From: Thalassovita sp.
GTDB lineage: Bacteria; Pseudomonadota; Alphaproteobacteria; Rhodobacterales; Rhodobacteraceae
Direction of reading: 5' to 3'
Assembly: GCA_017792425.1 (NCBI GenBank)
Contig: CP051233.1
Span: 1,212,402-1,276,401 of the forward strand
Length of the DNA: 64,000 bases
The notes under the pieces are model-generated. The model saw only the letters and a program-made list of their open reading frames with translations. It made no database searches and was not told the origin of the DNA. This document shows, one piece after another, positions 1-5,742 of this stretch. The number at the start of each line of letters is the position of its first letter. Positions within the stretch are counted from its first letter, which is position 1. A program made the translations under genes and the position numbers.

Positions 1-215
1 CGAGATGACTCGCTCTGAACTGGCGGTCTGGTGAGCTTGGTGCTTTTGGACGGCTTCAATCTTGGTTGACTCTGTGTCGATATGCACGACCTTCTTCGGT
101 TGCGTTTCAGAGCATAAGGCAGCGCCTGACGCCGTGTTTCATGTCTGCCAACAACAACCGGCACCAGATCGAGTAGTCTGGGGAAGGCCGAGGCGATTTT
201 ACACTGGAGAGTGTG
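1..215. other. Left-edge stretch with no recognised gene
   Basis: I see no convincing gene in these bases. A short open frame runs on the + strand but has no ribosome binding site and no recognisable motif. The stretch probably holds the promoter and leader of the HNH gene: a GGAG at 206-209 sits 6 bases before the ATG at 216. The base composition is mixed and less GC-rich than the housekeeping part of the window. Confidence 0.5.
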
Positions 216-1220
216 ATGCCATCTTTGGACCAATCGAATTTGCCAGTGGTCGATCAAGATCACCTGCTTGAAGTCTACGAAAACGAAATCGAAGTTGAAT
301 ATCGAGGTGAGCGGTATCTCGTTCGCGATAACGGCGCGGGTTACCGCTTCAATGAATATCGAAAGCGCGCCCGTCCACTGGACAAAACCTGGACCTTCGG
401 GCGCCAAAACCAAACAACTGGGTATCAGTATCTGTCGGGTGTCCCTGTTCACCGCATTGTTTGCTCTGCATTTCACGGCGAGCCGCCCACCCATCAGCAC
501 GTGGTGGATCACATCGACACCAACCGAGCGAACAACCGACCGGAAAACTTGCGATGGCTGACGAGATTAGAAAACGCCCTGTTGAATGAGATCACCGCGC
601 GACGCATTGAACTGGTCTACGGTTCAATCGAGGCTTTCCTAGCTGATCCGTCAAAGATCCAAAGTGAAGCTTCCTATCCAGACGTATCGTGGATGCGAAC
701 TGTATCGAAAGACGAGGCCACCAAGACAAAGTCACGCTTCGAAGCGTGGGCACAAAGTGGTTCGGTTCCCAGTGGAGGCGCAATTGGTGAATGGCTGTAC
801 GGTACTGCTGAACGTGCGGATTTCGAGCCGGACCCAGAAGAGTACGAGTCTCTCACCCCTTCGGTCATCCAAGTTCGCTGGCGGGTGCCAACGGAGTTTC
901 CCGAATGCCCAACGGAAGTGACCGACGATGCGCTGGAGCGCTATGCAGAGAGCCTTGTGTTCGGAAGGGTGTTCGCACGAAATGACATCTACCAGAGCTT
1001 GGTGGTTCAACGATCTCTTGTCGAAGATGCATTGATCGTCCTGACCCACAACCCTGGCCCAAATGCGATCAAAGATTGGGCAGTCGCACAGATTTCCGTT
1101 CGCGGCGAGTTCTTCTACCACCGCAGTGAACACCAATATTTCTCGTTGCAGGGCGCGCTGAAGACGTTTTGCGAGCTGACCGGAGATAGTTACGAAGACT
1201 GTATGGATGACTACTGCTGA
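216..1220 (+). CDS. HNH endonuclease domain protein
   Basis: This 334-residue protein carries an HNH (HNH_3-like) nuclease core at about residues 70-115: VHRIV with His79, then VDHIDTNRANNRPENLRW, which holds Asp98-His99 and the Asn-rich metal-binding end. A small beta-rich segment precedes it (residues 25-70, EVEYRGERYLVRDNGAGYR), as in many HNH proteins of mobile DNA. The C-terminal 200 residues match no family I know and may be a target or partner domain. I chose the ATG at 216 over the GTG at 213 because GGAG at 206-209 is well spaced. It converges on the CHAT gene with a 38-bp gap, inside a tRNA-Phe-bounded island. A nuclease role is inferred from the motif; a role in phage defence is only a guess from context. 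Confidence 0.75.
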   Translation: MPSLDQSNLPVVDQDHLLEVYENEIEVEYRGERYLVRDNGAGYRFNEYRKRARPLDKTWTFGRQNQTTGYQYLSGVPVHRIVCSAFHGEPPTHQHVVDHIDTNRANNRPENLRWLTRLENALLNEITARRIELVYGSIEAFLADPSKIQSEASYPDVSWMRTVSKDEATKTKSRFEAWAQSGSVPSGGAIGEWLYGTAERADFEPDPEEYESLTPSVIQVRWRVPTEFPECPTEVTDDALERYAESLVFGRVFARNDIYQSLVVQRSLVEDALIVLTHNPGPNAIKDWAVAQISVRGEFFYHRSEHQYFSLQGALKTFCELTGDSYEDCMDDYC

Positions 1221-1258
1221 GCCGAAGGGGAAAGGGTGCTGATGACAACTGTTTGTGG

Positions 1259-3382
1259 CTACTGAAAGAACACGGGTGAAGCCCAATCGAAAATGTCACC
1301 TGGAGCGTTGAAGTTTTCAAAGCGTTCCATGATTTCGCCTTCGAACTGGTCTCGCAGCGCCGCAACACGTTGCTCCCAAGGTTCTCGAACTCGTTTTAGG
1401 GTTTCAGAAAATGCACCAAAATGGTCACTTTGCGCAGCGATCAACTCGGAACAAATTGTCAAACCAAAGGCTGAAGCCACTCGGGGCTCAACGGGCCAAA
1501 TGTGGGAAACAGCCGCTTGTGCTGGTGAGGCCAATGAAGGTGCGAGCCCCAGTTTTTGTATCCCACCCAAGCCATCTGAAACGCCGCCATCACAAATGTT
1601 CAAACAAAGAAGGCGCCTCCCTTCCTTTTCTGGGTGGAGGTCAACTAGGTCGTCTACAGTAACAACCTCACCCTGATTCACGAGGATTTTTGACGAACCG
1701 AGTTGCCAGTGGTCGAAAACTCCATGCCCAATTACATGAATGAAGTCATAGGCAGGATCGCGGTACATTGCCAAGAAGTCATCTCGACCACTCTCACGCC
1801 CAAGATAGACATGTGCATCGACACCGTGCCTTTGCAGAAACTCTGACGCAGAGGCCGCCTCCATTTCAGAATACAAATCATCACAAGAAGCCCAGATGGC
1901 TGCCCGCCGAATTCGGCGATCAGGAAGCGGCGTCCGTAGACTCGAACTCAAAGGCCAGCACTCATTCGCCTCCCGCGACAGTAGCGCTTGAAGCGGGTGG
2001 AGGTTGTGGGGGAAACATGCAAAGGCAGGCGATCCAGCCAGTTTCTCAACTAAAACTGGAACATTGTAGAAGTCGGTCAGAGCCTCCTCAAACGCGGTCG
2101 CAGAATCTCTGTTGGGCTGCCCGGGACGCTCCGGTGCTTCTTCTATTTCGGGGCCAGCTTGTACAGTTCGCGTCGTTCCCAATGCGCTGTTGGTTATGTC
2201 ATTCATTGTTTCAACTGCTTTGGTTTCTGCTGTCAGTTCACCGCGAAAATTGACCATTTCAGCGTTGTTCCCGAGAAAACCAACACCGGAAATAGCAGTC
2301 GGCAAAATGACACTGCATCCAGATGAAGCCGTTTCAATTTCACCATCATACCAAGCGGCAAGAATTTTCGCGAAGTCTGCCGCTCGATCATTGTCCAACG
2401 CGAACTTTGCCAAGGGGCTCAACAAGCTGGACCGCTGATCGAGAGCAATCGCCCAATCAGTATGGGCCGGGAAACTGGCTCGAATTCGATCTGAGTAATC
2501 TTGGGCTGTCTCGATCAATCGCTCTACATTTTCATCCCAATCTCTCACGTTTTCGAAAGATGCAAAGAGGTACTGAAAGGGTTCGTGCTGAATCAGTAGG
2601 TCGGCGTAGTCTCGCAGAACGATCTTTGCCCACGCGTGGTGCGCCTCTCCAATCAAGTCGCAGCTCCGCGTGGAAAACGCTTTAGCGATCAGAGCTTTGG
2701 TGTCTCTTGGCAACGCATCGCTATCGTAGTGTTTTCTTAGAGCTACCGCGATGCCAACTGCGCTTCGATGCCCCACATCTCTGCCCCAGCACATTAGGCT
2801 AGTCGATGCTTTTACTGCTAAGCTCTTGTTGGCTGGCAGCTCAAAAACCGTGGCTCCCAAGAGTGTAGCAATCTGGTCTGCCGGAGCTTGCAGTGCGGAT
2901 TGATGACGGCAGTAATAGAAAAAAACGTCTGCCCATTCCAAGAAGGAATTTGGAAAGTTGTTTGGCAACATGTCAACTAGGTCACCAATGAAACGAAATG
3001 GTCGTTCGAGAAAGAACTCTCGCTGAGCACTGGAATTCACGCTATCACTCAGGCCATTGTGTATCCAGTCGAAAGCAAAATCAAAGCGACCTCTTCCAAT
3101 TGCAGCCCTAATCGGTGCAATGGATGTTTCGAGTTGAAGATACTGGAGCAAAAGGAGTTCGATGTCGCCAGTCGCGCTCGCCTGAGCTTGAATGATCTCC
3201 TCCGCAACTGCGGCACTGACTCTATGGAGTTCGTCAAACGATTTAGCCTGAGCAGCAGCTTGTAGGTTGTTTAGTTCAAGCAGCAATCCCGGAACCTGAG
3301 GCACCGAGATTGGACATTCTACATCAGGAAGCACAAAACCGTAGCCCGCAGAGAGCTGTCGCCAGTTTGATAAATCGTACAA
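1259..3382 (-). CDS. CHAT domain protein (caspase-like peptidase)
   Basis: The 707-residue product ends in a CHAT domain at about residues 490-680. The catalytic pair is visible: His553 in HVIGHG and Cys597 in CLNICDGG, both in the order and spacing expected of caspase HetF-associated proteases. The N-terminal 450 residues are mostly predicted helix and resemble no family I recognise; in other CHAT proteins such regions sense a partner or trigger. The start is a TTG at 3382 preceded by AAGGA with 7-base spacing; there is no nearby ATG. CHAT proteases act in several bacterial immunity systems (for example gasdermin activation and Craspase). No gasdermin or Cas gene is nearby; its neighbour is the convergent HNH gene. 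The activity is well supported by motif, the pathway is not known. Confidence 0.8.
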   Translation of the reverse strand: MYDLSNWRQLSAGYGFVLPDVECPISVPQVPGLLLELNNLQAAAQAKSFDELHRVSAAVAEEIIQAQASATGDIELLLLQYLQLETSIAPIRAAIGRGRFDFAFDWIHNGLSDSVNSSAQREFFLERPFRFIGDLVDMLPNNFPNSFLEWADVFFYYCRHQSALQAPADQIATLLGATVFELPANKSLAVKASTSLMCWGRDVGHRSAVGIAVALRKHYDSDALPRDTKALIAKAFSTRSCDLIGEAHHAWAKIVLRDYADLLIQHEPFQYLFASFENVRDWDENVERLIETAQDYSDRIRASFPAHTDWAIALDQRSSLLSPLAKFALDNDRAADFAKILAAWYDGEIETASSGCSVILPTAISGVGFLGNNAEMVNFRGELTAETKAVETMNDITNSALGTTRTVQAGPEIEEAPERPGQPNRDSATAFEEALTDFYNVPVLVEKLAGSPAFACFPHNLHPLQALLSREANECWPLSSSLRTPLPDRRIRRAAIWASCDDLYSEMEAASASEFLQRHGVDAHVYLGRESGRDDFLAMYRDPAYDFIHVIGHGVFDHWQLGSSKILVNQGEVVTVDDLVDLHPEKEGRRLLCLNICDGGVSDGLGGIQKLGLAPSLASPAQAAVSHIWPVEPRVASAFGLTICSELIAAQSDHFGAFSETLKRVREPWEQRVAALRDQFEGEIMERFENFNAPGDIFDWASPVFFQ

Positions 3383-3576
3383 TTACCGTTCCTTAAAAAT
3401 TGGATCAAACGACAGCTACATCGGGTATGGTCTATAGCCGCGTGATGCAACCCTAGTGAGATTTGGGTGAGGTTTGAATAGGCTTCGTACTTTCGACGGA
3501 GTTAGGATAGTAGCGGGATTCAAGTTTACTAGGCACCACGCAATTGCCGGGAACTGACACGGTAGCTACATGTACT

Positions 3577-3609
3577 CCCCGGGCACCTCGGGTATCACTG
3601 GGGTATCAG
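3577..3609 (+). repeat. Partial att core followed by phased GGGTATCA repeat pair (copy 1)
   Basis: CCCCGGGCACC at 3577-3587 repeats the last bases of the tRNA-Phe scar found 197 bp downstream. Directly after it come GGGTATCA (3590-3597) and GGGTATCAG (3601-3609), whose starts are exactly 11 bases apart, about one helical turn. Such phased direct repeats beside a tRNA 3' end resemble integrase or excisionase arm-binding sites. The protein that would bind them is not in the window. Confidence 0.5.
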
Positions 3610-3739
3610 AAACGGTGTGCTTGTGTGCTACGGCGCGAGATGCGGCGAGACGGTTTGCCGAGCGCAAAGCACAAGGTTTTCAAAAGGCTATGTGTCGGGT
3701 TGAGCAGCGTTGAAAAAGCGCGCATGGATCACAAGGCTA

Positions 3740-3785
3740 ATTGAAAATCCTCGTGTCGGTGGTTCGATTCCGCCCCCGGGCACCA
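3740..3785 (+). repeat. tRNA-Phe 3'-end fragment (island attachment site, attR-like)
   Basis: The 46 bases reproduce the 3' half of a tRNA-Phe: anticodon loop TTGAAAA (anticodon GAA, 3741-3747), a T arm with GGTGG/CCGCC around TTCGATT, then CCCGGGC-A-CCA. The 5' half is missing: upstream bases cannot form the D arm or the acceptor partner, so it is not a functional tRNA. Duplicated tRNA 3' ends mark the far boundary of islands integrated by tyrosine recombinases. The intact tRNA-Phe should lie to the left of the window, making everything from before base 1 to about 3785 island DNA. Confidence 0.8.
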
Positions 3786-3852
3786 TATAATCAAAGAAAA
3801 ACAATAACTTGGGGCGCGCCGCGCGTCGTTTGCCAGAGTGCTATTTCGCTGT

Positions 3853-3872
3853 GGGTATCATTTGGGTATCAG
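3853..3872 (+). repeat. Phased GGGTATCA repeat pair (copy 2)
   Basis: GGGTATCA (3853-3860) and GGGTATCAG (3864-3872) again start 11 bases apart with a 3-base spacer, exactly as in the copy at 3590-3609. Copy 2 lies 68 bases beyond the tRNA-Phe scar. The two copies suggest that two integrated elements using the same site, or their remnants, sit in tandem. This is inference from spacing and sequence identity. Confidence 0.5.
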
Positions 3873-4008
3873 TTCCATGCCCGTTACGTGGTCTGCGCTT
3901 GGCCCGCTCGCCTTGGACGCGAAAGTTCATCCCATCCATCATCGCCGGACTTCACAGATCAAGCTCGCTCGACTATTGGTTGAGGCAAGAAAACTTTGGA
4001 AAAACAAT

Positions 4009-4076
4009 ATGTCAAACGAACGAGCAAATGGCGATCTGCAATTCGAGGCCGACCTGTTCAAGGCTGCTGACAAGCT
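4009..4076 (+). pseudogene. hsdM: 5' remnant of a type I restriction-modification hsdM gene, cut by the IS
   Basis: Only about 23 codons survive, from MSNERANGDL to FEADLFKAADKL. This matches my memory of the N-terminus of HsdM methyltransferase subunits, where the text continues RGNMEPSDYKHV. Here the reading frame enters IS DNA at the TGATCC end at 4077 and stops soon after. The rest of hsdM, hsdS and hsdR is absent, so the system is dead at this locus. The ATG has only a weak upstream GGAAAAAC. The identification rests on a short segment and is moderately sure. Confidence 0.55.
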
Positions 4077-4128
4077 TGATCCGCTCCCCAGACTTCTACC
4101 GCCCGTAGGCAGAGTTTCCCGGCTTTGC

Positions 4129-4932
4129 TCAGGGTGACGGGCTGGTGACGCCCCCCGATTTCGTCAGCGTGATCGGGGCCTTGTTCCCGATCGCGCCATG
4201 TGGCCGTTCCTCATTGTAGTATCTACGCCAAGCCTCCAACTTTTCGGCCGCATCCGCAAGGGTGAGGAACCAATACTGGTTCAAGCACTCGGTCCGGAAC
4301 CGGCCGTTGAACGCTTCGATGAATGCATTGTCGGTCGGCTTGCCGGGGCGCGAGAAGTCGAGGGTCACGCCACGTTGATAGGCCCAGAGGTCCATGTCGC
4401 GAGACACGAACTCGGCGCCCTGATCGACTCGGATAGTCTTCGGATAGCCTGTTAGTCGGCACACCCGGTCCAGCGTTGCGACCACATCCTCGCCGCGGTA
4501 GCTGAACCGGACATCGAGCACTGGCACGTAGCGTGAGAAGGTGTCGATGACTGTCAGAACCCTCAGCTTCTTGCCGGTCGCGAGCTGATCGTGAACAAAG
4601 TCCATTGCCCAGACGTCGTTCGGGCCGACCGCCTCGGCGCGGTCGTCACGCAGCTTGGCCTTCACGCGGCGCTTCGGCGTCTTGTTCCTGAGTTGCAATC
4701 CCAACTCCCTGTAAATCCGATAGACTTTCTTGATGTTGATGTTCCAGCCCTCACGTTCGAGCAGGACGTGAACGCGCCGGTAGCCATACCGCACGCGCGT
4801 TTCACTGATCTCCCTGGTCCGCTTGGCGACGGCAGCCTGATCGGCGCGGCGAGATTTGTAGTGGAACGTCGAACGGTCGAACCCCATAGCCCCACAGGCT
4901 TTTCGGATCGAAACCGCCCAATCGCTACACAT
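4129..4932 (-). CDS. IS3-family transposase OrfB (DDE integrase domain)
   Basis: The frame gives 267 residues from its first ATG and carries an integrase core: WAMDFVHD (first Asp), IRVDQGAEF (second Asp) and DNAFIEAFNGRFRTE (Glu), followed by the usual YNEERPHGAIG end. Upstream HTH_21-like residues (RVRYGYRRVHVLL) are present. In this family OrfB is normally made as an OrfA-OrfB fusion by a -1 frameshift, so the true N-terminus is probably upstream of this ATG. It catalyses cutting and joining of the element ends. The frame looks intact. Confidence 0.9.
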   Translation of the reverse strand: MCSDWAVSIRKACGAMGFDRSTFHYKSRRADQAAVAKRTREISETRVRYGYRRVHVLLEREGWNINIKKVYRIYRELGLQLRNKTPKRRVKAKLRDDRAEAVGPNDVWAMDFVHDQLATGKKLRVLTVIDTFSRYVPVLDVRFSYRGEDVVATLDRVCRLTGYPKTIRVDQGAEFVSRDMDLWAYQRGVTLDFSRPGKPTDNAFIEAFNGRFRTECLNQYWFLTLADAAEKLEAWRRYYNEERPHGAIGNKAPITLTKSGGVTSPSP

Positions 4933-4964
4933 CCCGCGAACCAGTTCGCGCTTGCGATCAGGCT

Positions 4965-5231
4965 TCAGAGCTTTCGGCGGATGACGTCTTGCAGCATCTC
5001 CCGATCCAGCGTCAGGTCCGCGACGATCTTCTTCAACCTGGCATTCTCGTCCTCGAGCTGCTTCAGTCGTCGCATCTCGTCAGGCAGAAGGCCCGCGTAT
5101 TTCTTCTTCCAACTGAAATAAGTCGCCTGGCTGATCCCCGCCTTCCGACAGATCTCCGCGACCGGCGTGCCTTCCTCGCCTTGCTTCAAAATGAACGCCT
5201 TCTGCGCGTCCGAAAATTTGCTCGCCTTCAT
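4965..5231 (-). CDS. IS3-family transposase OrfA
   Basis: This 88-residue protein starts MKASKFSDAQKAFIL and has a helix-turn-helix (PVAEICRKAGISQATYFSWKKKY) followed by a leucine-zipper-like helix (LKQLEDENARLKKIVADLTLD), the standard OrfA layout. It binds the terminal repeats and supplies the N-terminal part of the fused transposase. I prefer the start at 5231 over an upstream ATG at 5285, which would lie almost inside the terminal repeat. OrfB follows in another frame about 30 bases on. Confidence 0.88.
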   Translation of the reverse strand: MKASKFSDAQKAFILKQGEEGTPVAEICRKAGISQATYFSWKKKYAGLLPDEMRRLKQLEDENARLKKIVADLTLDREMLQDVIRRKL

Positions 5232-5307
5232 GCGATTCCACTCCTCTTCCAGCCAAGGAAGCGTAGCGGAAAACTCCAGCTTCAAACGGTCCAGTTTCCG
5301 GGGATCA

Positions 5308-5632
5308 GATCAAGAGCTACAACCGTGTTGCTCTGTATGAACTCGAGGTATACGCGAAACGCCTCATTTCGATCGACCCCCTCCAAGACCCTGTGCCAAG
5401 CATCAAAATTCCTCGCGTGAATTGATAGGGAGTTAATCGAGTTCGCAATATCAAGAGCCTGGAACTCTGCAAGTTCAAACCAAAGAAACGCACTCATACC
5501 GTGGGGTTTCATGAGGTCGTAGTTTTCAGGAGTAGAAAGCCACCGGTACGGTAGTGGTGGGCCGCAGAAAGCGACACCATCGCGTACCTCTGTGAACTGT
5601 TGATAGTACTCGACTAAACCCTTGTCTTTCAT
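5308..5632 (-). pseudogene. Truncated ORF of unknown function, C-terminus cut by the IS
   Basis: About 108 residues run from the ATG at 5632 (MKDKGLVEYYQQFTEV) until the frame enters the IS end, adding only a few IS-encoded residues before a stop. The protein is not recognised. It is acidic with several aromatic residues and shows no signal peptide or membrane segment. Codon use and GC are lower than in the nrdJ gene next door, in keeping with the accessory region. It faces the IS on the same strand, so it may be the remnant of an island gene unrelated to hsdM. Confidence 0.5.
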
Positions 5633-5680
5633 GACCCTAAATTTTTTGACCGGAACTGGTGGAAACCTCGTGACAGCCCT

Positions 5681-5708
5681 TGCGCAGGCTTATGGTTTCG
5701 CCTGCGCA
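5681..5708 (-). terminator. Possible terminator hairpin downstream of nrdJ
   Basis: TGCGCAGGC (5681-5689) and GCCTGCGCA (5700-5708) form a perfect 9-bp stem with a 10-base loop, 35 bases after the nrdJ stop on the minus strand. No run of U follows on that strand, so it may act as an mRNA-stabilising hairpin or a weak terminator. Confidence 0.4.
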
Positions 5709-5742
5709 CGGTTATGGTTTTTCTCGGTGTTCCGCCACTGGG

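Larger units (their letters stand above)
3383..4008. other. Gene-free island junction with attachment-site relics
   Basis: No real gene is visible in this 626-base stretch. It contains the promoter region of the CHAT gene, a partial att-like core (CCCCGGGCACC at 3577-3587), two phased GGGTATCA repeat pairs, a 46-nt tRNA-Phe 3' end and the leader of an hsdM fragment. Short open frames on the + strand have no ribosome binding sites or motifs. An integrase gene would be expected next to such a site but none is present here, so it is either lost or lies at the other island end outside the window. Confidence 0.6.
4077..5307 (-). mobile_element. IS3-family insertion sequence (IS407-like)
   Basis: The element encodes OrfA and OrfB on the minus strand. 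Its ends are imperfect inverted repeats: TGATCCGCTCC at 4077 on the + strand and TGATCCCCGGAAACTGGACC reading inward from 5307, both followed by a GAGTTT(T)CC stretch. Flanking bases (AGCT left, GATC right) show no target duplication, so the flanks are probably not the two halves of one insertion site; a deletion or recombination between IS copies is likely. It interrupts hsdM on the left and an unknown ORF on the right. The exact ends are my estimate. Confidence 0.75.

Noticed and set aside
3740..3785. A working tRNA-Phe gene
   Set aside because: The anticodon arm 3' half, T arm and acceptor end are there, but upstream bases cannot form the D arm, the 5' anticodon stem or the acceptor partner.
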